From the NCBI GenBank assembly GCA_013339895.1, contig JABACO010000003.1, positions 11,898,754-11,962,753 on the forward strand: DNA of 64,000 bases. The letters are read 5' to 3'. Shown here in pieces: positions 11,223-30,694 of this stretch (the stretch's first letter is position 1; every line of letters starts with the position of its first letter). The notes under the pieces are model-generated. The model ran no database searches. It was given only the letters and a program-made list of their open reading frames with translations, and was not told the DNA's origin. The stretch is from Ephydatia muelleri (Eukaryota > Porifera > Demospongiae > Spongillida > Spongillidae). Position numbers and translations under genes: made by a program.

Positions 11223-12160
11223 TTGACATACAAAGCAGAGGAGGTGTCGGTCGTGAACAGGGGCTGCAAAATCACAAAGCATCAGATCATATCACAATTT
11301 GAAGACCTGTACACTGATGTAGGATGTTTATCTGGCGAATATGACATCGACTTGGATGAAAAGGTGCCACCAGTTCAAAACAGGCTATGCAAAATCCAGC
11401 ATACCATGAGGGCAGCAGTGGAGAGCAAGCCGGCACAACTACAGGAAGCTGGAGTTATAGCTTTATTGGATCAGCAACATTACACCAGTTTGGAAATTGG
11501 ACAAGAAGCAGGTCCGAATTTGCCTGGACCCAAGAGACCTGAACAAGGCTATTCGCAGAAACCACTTCAACATGCCAACCATTGATAATGTTTTGCCAAA
11601 TCAAAGCTGTTTAGTCTTCTGGGTGCAAAGGATGGGTTTTTACAGACAAAATTACAGTTTTCTGACTACATTCTGGGGTTCAAAGGGTCGTTACAGATGG
11701 CTGAGACGTCCCTTTGGTGTGTCTTCTTCCACAGAGTTTTAGCAGCGCCTACAACAGGCATTACATGGCTTAACAGAAGTGGCTGTTGTTGCTGATGACA
11801 TTCTAGTGTATGGTAGGGAAAACAATGGAAGAAGCCAGATTGAATCGCGATGAAAATCTAGTGCAGCTGCTGCACAGAGCGAGGGAACAACATCTGAAGC
11901 TAAACAAGATCAGATGTGCCTACATTTGACGGAATTGCTATACATTGGGCATGTCATTTCAGCAAAAGGAATTCAGCCAGACCCCTCAAAGGTAGAAGCA
12001 ATATGTGGCATGCCAGAGCTGAATGGAGCAGCTGATGTTCAAAGATATTTGGGAATGTGCAACTACTGTGCCAGGTATATTCCAAAGCTGTCAGAAGAGA
12101 GCGAACCATTGAGGAGACTGATGGAATCAGATCCCGAGTTCAAGTGGGGAGAGAGAGAGA
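11223..12160 (+). pseudogene. Ty3/gypsy-type reverse transcriptase relic
   Basis: Frame pieces follow gypsy RT order. ISQFEDLYTDVGCLSGEY and DEKVPPVQNRL come first (about 11290-11390), then AQLQEAGVIALL, then QVRICLDPRDLNKAI with NHFNMPTIDNVLP (11500-11600). Next are FLTTF and GRYRWLRRPFGVSS (11660-11735), VVADDILVYG with the catalytic DD (about 11780-11815), and YIGHVISAKGIQPDPSKVEA and YLGMCNYCARYIPKLSEESE (11940-12110). Three or more frame changes and a TAG make it non-functional. It ends in a (GA)n run at 12150-12170 where unrelated hAT sequence starts. No LTRs, integrase or protease were seen. Confidence 0.85.
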
Positions 12161-12170
12161 GAGAGAGAAG

Positions 12171-12780
12171 CAGGCGTTCCTGAAGATTTACCAAGTTTCA
12201 AGAGAGGGAGAATGCTTCATTCTCTCAAATAGAGTATTTTGTGAAGAGGTTAGTGCTTGTATCTTACTTTGCATAAATGAATGCAAAGTAAAATTTGCAA
12301 TATTCCAGGTTTCATGTTCTTTTGCCATATGATTCACCAAAAGAAATGGATAACCTTTCTGAAGAGCTCACATAATATCAACTTTTGCACGATTCAATAA
12401 TCCCAAGAGATATCTGGGATAAGAGTACAGTTATGGATGATGAAAAGCAGGCCTACCATAGAATGGATGTTTTATGGCACCATTTGTCATCACTGAGATA
12501 TGCTGATAATTCCTTAAGGTTTCCACGGCTCACAAGGGTAGGTAAGGTGCTATTAACAATACCACATTCTAATGCTGAAGAAGAGAGATTATTCTCCATG
12601 GTTCGCAAGAGCAAAACTGCATTTCGACCTAACCTAGATCTCAAAGGAATACTGTCAAGTATTTTATCAATCAAGCTTGCTGCAAGGGTGCCAGCACATT
12701 GTTTTGAACCAACCAGTGAAGTGTTGAAGAATGCAAAAGCTGCAACCTGGGAGTACAATAAAGCACATTCAAGGAAATAG
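12171..12780 (+). pseudogene. hAT transposase C-terminal fragment
   Basis: The open frame 12385-12780 contains the hAT dimerisation block: RVGKVLLTIPHSNAEEERLF then SMVRKSKTAFRPNL. It is preceded by YHRMDVLWHHLSSLRY and ends VLKNAKAATWEYNKAHSRK with a TAG stop. Upstream, 12190-12240 and 12310-12365 look like two further coding pieces (REGECFILSNRVF and FHVLLPYDSPKEMDNLSEEL) split by a probable short intron and a stop. It resembles the C-terminus of the 13.1-16.0 kb hAT element but is a distinct, more diverged copy. The N-terminal zinc finger and catalytic region are absent, and no terminal repeats were seen. Confidence 0.75.
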
Positions 12781-13127
12781 ACTAGCTCAATACTGTTTTT
12801 ATTGCTAAACAATTCGTGTTTATAAGCCCTGCACCTAGTAATCGTGTAACGTACTGTACCGCGTAGCATTTGGCTATACAACTAGCGCGAGATAAACAAT
12901 TAGTAGCACTGCTGATGATGTGAAATGATCTTACCTTGCTGCAAAATCTCACGCCTAGAACTGCTAATCTCACGCTTAACAACCAACTGCCTCACGCTTA
13001 CAAAAAAAAACCTTCAGATCTATGCAACCGAGCACTTTTGTACCAAATATGTGTGTTTGCGTAATTTGATACGTATATGGCACAATGTTGAACCCGCAGG
13101 GTGTATAATAGAAAAAATATATTTACT

Positions 13128-15970
13128 CAGGGCTGCCAACCCTCACGGAAAATCCTTGAGTCTCAAGGATTTCAATTATATTTCAAGGATTCAAGGAAAG
13201 GGGTCCGATTCTCAAGGTTTTTGAAGCCGCCATCACTAATTTTAAGATTATGATAGAATTATAAATGTTCATTAATATTACCTCTCGATTTAACTCGCTA
13301 GGCCAGTCGGTACCGGTACCGTACCGGGTCTGTAACGGATTGTACAACAAAGAATATGATTCGATACAGGCCCGTTGGGAAATACATTCCGTTACAGGTT
13401 TTGATATTTGGTTGAGAATGGCGGAAAAACGCGTGTTGACTGATTCCGAGAGCGAGCTATCGTCATCGAGCGAACAGACAGCTGGCCCGTCTACGAGGAC
13501 TCAGAGCGCAAAAAAGCGTAAAACAATGTACAAGTGTAAATATTCTTTACAGTGGACAAAGACGTGGCCTTTTATCGTGACAATAAACACTCCTTTCTGT
13601 GCACAGTATGTTTGAAGAGACTATCATGCAAACACCAAGGTGTGCATGACGTAAAAGACCACATAATTTCGCAAATGCATCAAATGTTAGCTAAAGAAGC
13701 TCTTTCTCAGCCAAAGCTTTCTTTCTCTTCAGTGGATCCGCTGTTACAGAAGGTAAGAGTAAGATACTAAGATTCAAAAAAGTGGTGTACGTGTAGTTAT
13801 TGCTAATATCTTTATCCTAAGGTTACTCGCGCTGAAGTAAAAATGGCAAATTTTTTGGTGCAGCACAATATCCCATTAGCAGTTGTAGATGATCTAAAAG
13901 CAATATTTAGAAGTATTTTTCCGGACAGTCTAATAGCCAAATCATATGGCAGTGGCAGGACGAAGACAACATGCATGCTTAACAATGCAATTGCTCCACA
14001 TTTGACAGGTATGTGTTCTGTCATGTAGTTCTTGCATGGCTATGGTTTAAATTTTATACTGTTTTAGCTTTACTTGTGGAAGAAATGAAAGGGAAACCTT
14101 TCAGTTTGATGATCGATGGTTCCAATGATACTGGAATTGAAAAACTTAATCCTCTCACTGTTCGAAAATACGATGATAATGAAAGGCAAGTCATAACCTT
14201 GCTTTTAGATATGTGCACAACAAGTGGACGAGATTGTGGTACTGCTGATGTTATTTTCCAAGATTAACTCAGTCATGGATCAATATGATATTCCATGGGG
14301 ACATTGCATAGGATTTGGTGTGGACAATACATCTGTTAATTTAGGAGTACATAAGTCAATAATGACACATGTGAAAGCCAAAAATGACTCCTGTTATTTT
14401 ATGGGATGCCCTTGCCATATTGTACATAACATAGCTAGCAAGGGTTCAAAAGCTTTTACAAAGATATCAGGTTTTGATGTAGAAGATTTATGTGTTGATG
14501 CCTTTTATTGGTTCAATAAAAGTACGAAGCGTAAAGGAGTGCTACAGGAATTCTGCACATTCTGTGATATGGAGTATAGTGAGATAGTGAGATTTGTTAG
14601 TGTTAGGTGGCTTAGCCTTGATGCAGCAATAAATAGAATTCTTTTAGTGTATCCATCTTTAAGAAGTTATTTTTTGTCTGAATCAGAGTCACAAGAACGA
14701 TTCAAAAGATTAGCTAAGGCATTTGGAAATCCGATGACCGAAATCTATCTACTTTTTTTTTCAATCTCAACTTTCAATAGGTTTAATCTCTTTTTACAGC
14801 GTGAAGAACCTTCAATATTTATTGTAGCAGATGGAATACAAAGCTTTTTGAAGTCATTGTTAGGAAGATTTTTAACTATTGAATCTATTCTCTCGTCAGA
14901 TAATGTAGAAAATGTTGATTTTATGAATCCAAACAACCATCTACACAAGGATGATGTATCAGTTGGTATGATTACAAAGCAATGCCTACATAAATGTTTG
15001 GAAAATGGAGATATTACTCCACAAAGTGTAAAAGTATTTTATTCCTCTGTACATCAGTTTTTCACTGAAAGTGTTACATATGCACTAAATAAGTTGCCAG
15101 TCAGGGACACATTATTACAACATGCTAGATTTCTGAATGTAATGAAGAAAGTGAGACACAAGTTTTCTTCTGTGGAGTTTTTTTGTGAAAAGTACAGTGC
15201 TTTATTGAAGTTTACACCAACAATAATGGATTCACTACATGAGGAGTTTATAGAATACCAACTTTTGGACAAAAGTATTTTAACCGAACATCAATGGAAT
15301 GAAGCTATTGTCTCTATTAGTGGTGCTGATGACGAGACTCCAGAAAAAAATGTATACTATAGAATGGATACAATATGGGATTTATTTCAGAACTTAAGAG
15401 AGTTGATTGTTCACCTAGATTTAAATACTTATCCATGGTAGCAAAGTTGGTCTTATGTATTCCACATAGCAATGCGGGAGAGGAGCGTGTTTTTAATCTG
15501 ATTAAATTAAACAAAACTCCATCAAGGAACTCTTTGAATCCTAATGGTACACTGTCATCAATTGTTAAAGTCAAACTTGCAAATCAACGTAATCCTGCTG
15601 CATGGGAGTCTTCTTCTGAACTGTTGAAATCTGCAAAGAAAGCAACCAAGCAATACAACGATGAGCACAAAGCGAAAAATCCATAACTGTGTTCAGTGTA
15701 CATGTAGTTCATTTGTCATTTCATTTACAATTTTTATTTTGTTTGAAACATATATTTCTCTACTGTCTACATGTACATATATAGTAATGCATGTGACGAT
15801 TGTAAAATAACTTTGAAAACACTATCAGTACCGGTAATGCTATTAACAAATACAGTTATGTTTTTAATAGGCAGAATAGGGATAGTTATAGCGGTTATAT
15901 GCTCTCATCTAATCATTAATTTTCATATAAAAATCTCAAGGTTTATTATTATGGCAGGTTGGCAGCCCTG
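13128..15970 (+). mobile_element. Nearly complete hAT-superfamily DNA transposon
   Basis: The element is bounded by perfect 14-bp terminal inverted repeats, CAGGGCTGCCAACC at 13128-13141 and GGTTGGCAGCCCTG at 15957-15970. CTCAAGG sub-terminal motifs lie inside both ends. It is about 2.84 kb, a normal size for an autonomous hAT. The 8-bp flanks (TATTTACT and ATATACTT) are not identical, so an intact target duplication cannot be claimed; flank mutation is possible. It carries a single transposase gene with two short introns, described separately. The same terminus occurs at 16506, so the family has more than one copy here. Confidence 0.9.
13418..15686 (+). pseudogene. hAT transposase, frameshifted
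   Basis: The start is MAEKRVLTDSESELSSSSEQ at 13418. A frameshift near 13550 leads into a BED-like finger (FLCTVCLKRLSC then HDVKDHIISQMHQ). Two introns with good splice sites follow: 13753-13821 (69 bp) and 14009-14067 (59 bp). The catalytic region shows FSLMIDGSNDTG, then after a frame change near 14260 GFGVDNTSVNLG, YFMGCPCHIVHNIASKG and VRFVSVRWLSLDAAI. The long frame 14224-15441 is otherwise open for 405 codons. A final frameshift near 15430 joins it to the dimerisation block LVLCIPHSNAGEERVFNLIK and the end TKQYNDEHKAKNP at 15686. Three frameshifts make it inactive, but the length and clean introns suggest fairly recent decay. Confidence 0.8.
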
Positions 15971-16500
15971 ATATACTTACGGGGTGCAGCGTGGCATTTG
16001 TACACAGCAGTATTTGTTGCAGACGAAGACATTTAGGACCTAACCGGTTGTAACTCCATCTAGCAGCTGATTTCACAGTACAAAACAAGAAACGGAACTG
16101 AAGTTACAAGAACTCTCGCGTCGTGCCACGTGTAGTGCGATAATTGGAAGCGGATTGCTGGCTGTTAATGGTGTTAGTTAAGTCAGAGATAAAATATTAT
16201 CTCTGGTTAAGTTGGTCGCCCTTTTAAATTTTCAAACCAGAAATTAAGCGTCATTGCAATATAACCAGCATTGCTATCCTCGTAATTCGCTTTAGAAATC
16301 GGTTAGTTATACCTGTATATCGTGAATCATTTGCTAGCATATCAAAACGAGAAATATGAGCGGGTTGCGTGTGTGCGTAGATACTGTATATTCAGTACGG
16401 CTGCTTTTGTACTAGTATCCTGTCTCGTTCAGGTATGCACAGCCAACACATTCCTTCTCCTGGACAAAGAAAATTAATTGCTGATCTTCGGTAGGGTGAG
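15971..16500. other. No gene; small perfect palindrome near 16181-16203
   Basis: Spacer between two hAT copies. CAGAGATAAAATATTATCTCTG forms a 9-bp stem with a short loop. No coding signal. Confidence 0.5.
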
Positions 16501-16505
16501 CATGG

Positions 16506-16915
16506 CAGGGCTGCCAACCTACCAAAATTTAAAAAAAACTTTGAGTTTTATATATGGGCCGCGGTAGATTAAAAGACACATTATCTGTATTAACTGCACA
16601 TCAATGTTACCAATTGCATTGACATTGTACATGTATCAGTTAAATTCCAAATAATGATCAGTTAATATAACACATTACGTTTACAATGCTGCTCATCATT
16701 GTATTGTTTTATTGTTTTCTTTGCACATTTCAACAGTTCAATGGAACGTTCCCACACAGTAGCATCAAGTGTATTTGCAAGTTTCACTTGAACTATTGAT
16801 GACAGGGATATTAGGATTGAAACAGTAGCTTGAAGGAATTTTGTTCCATTGTATAAAAACAAGCTCCTCCCAGCATTGCTATGTGAAATGCATCACACCA
16901 GTTGTTGCCACTCCA
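16506..16915 (-). mobile_element. Truncated 3' end of a second hAT copy
   Basis: CAGGGCTGCCAACC at 16506 is identical to the terminal repeat of the 13.1-16.0 kb element. Reading inwards on the minus strand gives ISHSNAG, then LSSIVQVKLAN, ELLKCAKKTIKQYNDE. These match CIPHSNAGEERVF, LSSIVKVKLAN and ELLKSAKKATKQYNDE of the complete copy. Only the last ~130 codons and the 3' terminus remain, and no opposite terminus was found to the right. Confidence 0.85.
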
Positions 16916-16919
16916 CCAA

Positions 16920-19440
16920 GCAGACAATGTATTATCAAGATGACGGTGCAAGACAAGGCATTTAGCTGGTTGATAACACTGCCACTTTGATTTGGTTCCA
17001 ATAGAGTATTAGAGTAAGGCCTGACCTAGTTATGACATTCATGTGGAAACACTGACGCCCCCTCATTGAGCACCTGAAGCCATCCTAGAATCCAGACACA
17101 AGAGAAAATGAAGGCATATATAAATGGAGGTTGAAGATTGATCCATCCCATTTGTACTTTCAGTTGATGGGAGAAACCAATCATTTCTAAAATATGGCCA
17201 CTACCCTGTCCTACTAATGGGACAAAGTCTACTCCATACCAGCAGTTTTGGCAGAGCGACACTTTATATGCAGCAATCAGAGCAGTTAACCAGTGTCTCA
17301 TAGGGTCATTTACCAAATAGAGAAGTGGGCTGCATTTTCAAGATGGTATGCTCTGGCCTCATTCATATAGTGAAACGATCTATTAGGTATTGTATTAATA
17401 TAGATAAGAACATTTATACATCAACAGTGAACTCCTCCCTGATTTTGAAACACACAGTTTAGTGGTCTCATATCCTAATGGTTTGTTGAAAACAGGTCCA
17501 TTGACAACGAACTCCATCGGTACTAGCTCTGTCATGGAGCTATTCAGCACCATAAACAGACTCCTTTCCGAGCTCGCTGCTTCCATGTCACTTAACACTC
17601 CAGAGTAACTACACATGCAAAGATAATGTACATATTTTTATTATGCCATAAATTACCACCTTTCCAACATCTGGTCTATGCAATTCACAGAGTATTATTT
17701 CAAGGTGTCACACAAGTAACCCTAATCTTCTCTTGCCATATTTGTCATCAGTTGGAGTTGGATATAGAAGTCAAGGTAATTTTGCCATGTACTGTTGCAC
17801 AATGATCTTACATTTATAGGTATTCAAACTAGCATACTGCAATACTATTAATCTAGAACTTATTAAAGATTACAGAACTATGTATGAAATTACTGCAATT
17901 TTTCAGAACCATAAATCGATTATAAAGGTTTTGGAATTGAGCAAGCTCCAAACAAAGATATTGCTAACACCTTCACTACTCAGGAAAGCATACTCTTTAA
18001 GTACCTGAGAACCTTGACCTTTTAGCAGACATTAGATTAAAATGCATTAATAGTATTGCAGTATGCATTGAAAAAATGCAGCTTACTTTGACAATTGTTA
18101 CACCAATCAAACTTGAAACTGCATGAAAATTGTACTGGCTGCATTCATACAGCTAATTTTAATTTTTCAATGCATAGACAAAGAAAATGATGTCTGTACG
18201 GTGTGCTTAATTTGTATCATTCATTCAACAGTAGGTGGTGCACAATGTCATGCTTGAAACATCAAACACACTCATTAACGTTTCTGGAAAGACTTGTCAG
18301 CTGCTTTTGTGCATATTGGTATGTTTTGATACATTTTTGTATGCAAAATGCTGAGCTGTGCATTTAGTTAGATCTATGTTACCTAAAACATCTGTAATAT
18401 GGATATGTTTTCATTATAACAGTCAGAAAGTTTAAACTTTTCAGACGATCTGATATTCAAGGGAATTGCCACACTAATTGGTACCTATATTTTTCTATAC
18501 TATAAATGGAGTATTGTTGTAAATGGGGACATGTTGAGGAAAACTGGTAGGATGTTTGAACCAACATGTAAGAATGGTGCATGGGTCCTATAAATGAGCA
18601 TGTGCATGAAATGGAATATCTGATAAAGTAATTCACATAATGAGAATCAGTACATGTATATGCTTCAGTATGACACTTAAGCAGAATGAGTGAGACAGTT
18701 TTGTCATGAGTTCACGATTTGCGCTTCAGCAACTTAAAGATAGATGAATAGCAGCAATGCCATGGATGAAGGATGTAAACTGTATTTTTGATTCTGGTAA
18801 CTGCATGCTTACACCATGATGTCATTTTTATCAATGGATTGAGGATGAAACAATCAAGGTGTAGCATACAAGGCTCAAATAGTTATCTGTGACCAGTATT
18901 ATAATGATAAAATAGATCCTTCCCTGAACTTGAAGAACAATGTTTGTAGCAACCTCATTGTGTGGATGAAACAAATATCTAAACCCCTCGAAGTACCATT
19001 GGCTTTGAATGGGGACAGCAGCTTGGAGAACACGTTGTATAAGGAATAAGAAAACTCAGCATCAAAAACAACAAAGATTTCAATGACATACTTAAAATAT
19101 TTTTTAATTCCATCATGTACTCAAACCAGTAGAGCAATACCTTTAGTCCAGTCTATACAATTACATTGTGCATAAAATGTTGTATTAATTGCTTCTTTAA
19201 TTTAAATTTAAGGTGGTATTGGATATGTAATGCACATTGTGGTATAAGGCTACTTTTTATCCTTACAAGTGCCAAAGAAAAGTCTATCAAATTGCATGAC
19301 TATAATCACAATCATGATGTTGATCAAAAGTTTATACTCCATATCATCAAAACATATCAGATCCAATGCATGCTGGTACATGAATACATCACTGAGTGTT
19401 CAGCAGAAGTACACTCTGTCCATTGATTCAGAGCTGGAAA
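16920..19440. other. No gene recognised; contains a small inverted-repeat element
   Basis: Short frames (for example 17026-17316 and 17395-17616, minus) have no recognisable motifs. The only clear structure is the 17832-18066 inverted repeat, listed separately. Confidence 0.45.
17832..18066. repeat. MITE-like element with perfect ~21-bp terminal inverted repeats
   Basis: GCATACTGCAATACTATTAAT near 17832 faces ATTAATAGTATTGCAGTATGC near 18046, with about 190 bp between and no coding potential. A second inverted pair (GCATTGAAAAAAT near 18064 and ATTTTTCAATGC near 18163) overlaps the right end. Confidence 0.8.
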
Positions 19441-19451
19441 TAAATAAACTT

Positions 19452-20531
19452 CTAATTGCCTTTCCCCAACTGTGACATGGCGACACACTTATGAGGCTCA
19501 AGGTTTGTCACATTGGCCTCCTTAATGGCTTCCTCTACAGGAGATATATCAACCATTTGCAGGTCCACATTTCTGTGTAAAACTCGTTCTTTTGTCTTGC
19601 CACTTTCCTGTCGAATGTCAATTGGCACTACCCATCTCATTTTCTCAAGATTGTAGAAAAAGTTTGTCCAGGACTCAAGCGCACTATCTATGAGCATCTC
19701 ACACAATCTTATGGGATGTCTGTTGCAACTATTTCTACATTCCACAATAGCTTCTATATACTGCTGTCTAACACTGTCTTCTTTTCCAGACAGGCTATTT
19801 GCACTTACAGGAAAAGGCATAATATGAGAAAGTACATAGTTTGCCAGCAATCTACTTAGGCGGCCATTACCATCAACAAATGGATGGATGTCAACAAACG
19901 TGAAATGAAGCCAAGCAGCACATTTGAAGGTGTAGGGCACCTTTTCTTCTGTATTCATATCTACCAATGAGTGAATGAAAAGATTGTGTCGGTCAATGAC
20001 CCCCCAAAAAAGGCTTTCAACAATATCCGCTGCAGGATAATAGTGAATGCCACCGTCCCAGTGCGTGTACACCTCAGACTTGCGTATCACTCCACAATTC
20101 TCTTTCCGTATGAGACCTTTCATCAGGGTCTTGTGGGCGTCGCATATTACTTGTACTGTTAACAGGCCGGTGGACTCCATTTCATTTCTTAAATTGTCCA
20201 TGTGCTTCAATCCTAAATACGAGTTTTGAGTTTCCAGCTGTTCTTTACATGTAGACAAGGGAGCTATTTCATCACTGCTTTTTTGGCTCCATAAACGATC
20301 AATAATTTCTCTCGTTTCCTCCTCTGTTTGAACTCCAACTAGCTCTCCAACGTTCACGTAGTAGACATACTTTACAACCATAGCGCGGGCTAAATGATGC
20401 ATACAAAACGACTTTTCTGCTTCTGTTATGGCCTCAAACCGCTTCACAAAACGTACCAAACTTTGAACTTTACTTTCTGCGCTTTCAGACATCTGAAAGT
20501 CAAGGACACTGGTCACTAGCCTGTAATCCAT
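19452..20531 (-). CDS. Fic-domain protein (probable AMP-transferase), intronless
   Basis: 359 codons, uninterrupted, ATG at 20531 and stop at 19452. The Fic active-site motif HPFVDGNGRLSRLL lies at about residues 216-229 with the catalytic His and all Gly/Asn/Arg positions kept. Upstream, GVIRKSEVY (about 147-155) and GGIHYYPAADIVESL (160-174) fit the beta-flap region. Fic enzymes transfer AMP (or related groups) from nucleotides to protein hydroxyls. No transmembrane segment, signal peptide or TPR repeats are visible, unlike animal FICD, so a cytosolic protein of bacterial-like architecture is likely. The usual inhibitory motif (S/T)xxxE(G/N) upstream is not obvious; the nearest candidate is YYVNVGELVG at about 57-66. 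A 12-A tract sits just upstream of the start on the minus strand. There is no neighbour on the same strand within 1 kb. The substrate is unknown. Confidence 0.9.
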   Translation of the reverse strand: MDYRLVTSVLDFQMSESAESKVQSLVRFVKRFEAITEAEKSFCMHHLARAMVVKYVYYVNVGELVGVQTEEETREIIDRLWSQKSSDEIAPLSTCKEQLETQNSYLGLKHMDNLRNEMESTGLLTVQVICDAHKTLMKGLIRKENCGVIRKSEVYTHWDGGIHYYPAADIVESLFWGVIDRHNLFIHSLVDMNTEEKVPYTFKCAAWLHFTFVDIHPFVDGNGRLSRLLANYVLSHIMPFPVSANSLSGKEDSVRQQYIEAIVECRNSCNRHPIRLCEMLIDSALESWTNFFYNLEKMRWVVPIDIRQESGKTKERVLHRNVDLQMVDISPVEEAIKEANVTNLEPHKCVAMSQLGKGN

Positions 20532-20591
20532 TTGCTAAAAAAAAAAAACAAAACAGCGCCGCGTCTACTACGGTACCGCTAGCTGTTTGTC

Positions 20592-21473
20592 CATAGATTA
20601 TTTAGGGAGGGATTGGAAGCATGTCACGTGAGCGCATGGTTCTATAGCAGACACTCCGTGATACGGTTGTTCACACCTTCAATTTTGACAAAAAGAGGCG
20701 GAATTCTGGTTCTAGCGATCTACTACTTGTAAGCGTTTTATCATTTCTTCTACATAACCTCGAAAGCAGTGAGAGTTTTGCCATCCTTTTTGTTGGTGTT
20801 CAAGTATCATTTACACGATAAGCGGCGTATTTTCAAACCTTGCAGCACTACTATCCCTCCAAGTCCTTAACAGTTTGAGATACGCGTTTTTTTTGAAGTT
20901 GTTCTTGTTAGGTTAATGATTTCTGCGTGCCATGATGTATTTTTTATTATTGGGTGACCTTCCGTTGATGTAAAACACATAGTTGAACCTTCAGAAGGTG
21001 TCGCGAGAAGTTGCGAGGAGTCAATTCACTACTATCCCGTGATCTCAGCCATCCTATACGTCTGTTTGTTTTAAAAGATATGTTCGTGTAGCGTGGTCTA
21101 CGCTGCGTACCACTGTGTAATTAGTTTTTAAGATAATGCTTCAGTTTTGATGGTGCGTAGTTTTGTATTTGTAGCATTGATACGCGTACTTTGACGTTTT
21201 CTTCTCTCGATGACCACGACATCAAACTTTGTGCCGTTTCAATAGCGCACCTAGCCTTTGGACTGTTAATCTTAAAGTCTTCATCGTTTAAGACGCACTC
21301 AAAGCCACGAAGGATACGGTCACAGGGATTCATGGTTTCAAAGCCACACGCGTATTACACCTTAATAACCCTGAATAAGCTACTTCCGGTATGCTTCCGC
21401 CGTATCGAGGAGTGTAGGTGTTACATTGTGTTAATTGGCCTAGCTTCCAATCCCTCCCTAAATAATCTATGGT
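20592..21473. repeat. Inverted-repeat (fold-back/MITE-like) segment, ~0.88 kb
   Basis: CCATAGATTATTTAGGGAGG plus GATTGGAAGC at about 20592 reappears in reverse complement at about 21445-21473 (a 30-bp perfect arm). Weaker arm similarity extends inwards (ACTCCGTGATACGG against CCGTATCGAGGAGT). The interior has one 70-codon minus-strand frame (21121-21333) of no known family. It lies directly upstream of the Fic gene and could include its promoter. Confidence 0.8.
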
Positions 21474-21689
21474 TTGTCATTCTCTCCGAGAACTACATGT
21501 ACGGTATATCAGCCAAATATTGTCACCTCACGTGTTAAATTTTGGGACCTAGGCGCCACTACATTCCTATACACCACAGAACAATGGAAATGAGTATTGC
21601 AAAGTGAGTTCAGAGATCAGGCAGTAATACTTCAGACGCTGCAACACCAGGAGACCCATCAAGTGTTTCTAATGGTTGCCTGTGGCGAA

Positions 21690-21786
21690 TTATGCTCCCT
21701 CCACAATATGATTGTAGATACAGGCATGAAGCATGGAATATATACTCCACGTTTCATGTCACAATCATATCGTGGAGGGAGCATAA
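21690..21786. ncRNA. 97-nt near-perfect hairpin (pre-miRNA-like or mini-MITE)
   Basis: The 5' arm TTATGCTCCCTCCAC then ATATGATTGT pairs with the 3' arm ACAATCATAT then GTGGAGGGAGCATAA: 25 pairs with one internal mismatch. After an asymmetric bulge, CATGAAGCATGG pairs with the CCACGTTTCATG side, leaving a ~10-nt AT-rich loop. Size and shape match an animal miRNA precursor, but a miniature inverted-repeat transposon would look the same. Expression cannot be judged from sequence. Confidence 0.5.
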
Positions 21787-21789
21787 ACA

Positions 21790-22570
21790 TGTGAGTACAG
21801 GAGCTGGATTGTCAATGATGTCTTCATGGACAGTGACATTTTTGGCTTGTGTGCTATTCATTCGAGCATCTACATGTAATAGATAAAGATGATTGTTGAC
21901 TTAACCAGGTAACATTGGCCAGCAGTGCAGCAGTGACAGAGGGTAACACTATATGTTTGTACAGCCGTGTTTGTCACATGCATGCTCAAGTATCCGGAGG
22001 GGGTGTGACACCAAGAAATCAAAGTGAAAGCAGTATTTTTATAAGTTTGAATTACTGCAACAGTCAATAGTAAAAAAAATGATTGGTTTTGCATCACATA
22101 ATGTGCCTTAATTGCATTTATATCTCTTCCTGTCAATGTATAATAATTCCTTCAAGCCACCAGTTGCATTAGTATACTTTTGTTAGAGGCTCAATGTTTC
22201 AAATCCTGTATGGCTGTTGGAAATACAATGTATGATTGATTGTACAGCAAAACCCTTCTATGATAGAATGATATGATCAAAGTCCGGAAAGTCTTACATC
22301 CATCTTACAGATGTGCATGTAAGGTATTAGTTCAAATTCCACAACTCAATTTATGTAGTAACCCTGATTATGGCTGCCATGCTTGATACAATACTTCTCC
22401 TGCTATAGACCCGATCATACTTCTGCATCCTAACTTCCCATAACCATCCACTTAGAGCATCAATGATAAGTGCAAATGCCAATCACTCATCAGGAAACCA
22501 CAGCTGTAACAGGGCACCAGAGCAACATGTACACCATTTACAACAGAGCTATGTATGCATAGACATATGT
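21790..22570. other. No gene recognised
   Basis: Intergenic, probably including the 3' untranslated region of SNRNP70. Short frames lack support. Confidence 0.5.
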
Positions 22571-22578
22571 AAAAATAC

Positions 22579-30694
<8,116 letters not shown>

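Noticed and set aside
13120-15978. 8-bp target-site duplication of the hAT element
   Set aside because: Flanks TATTTACT and ATATACTT do not match well enough to claim one.
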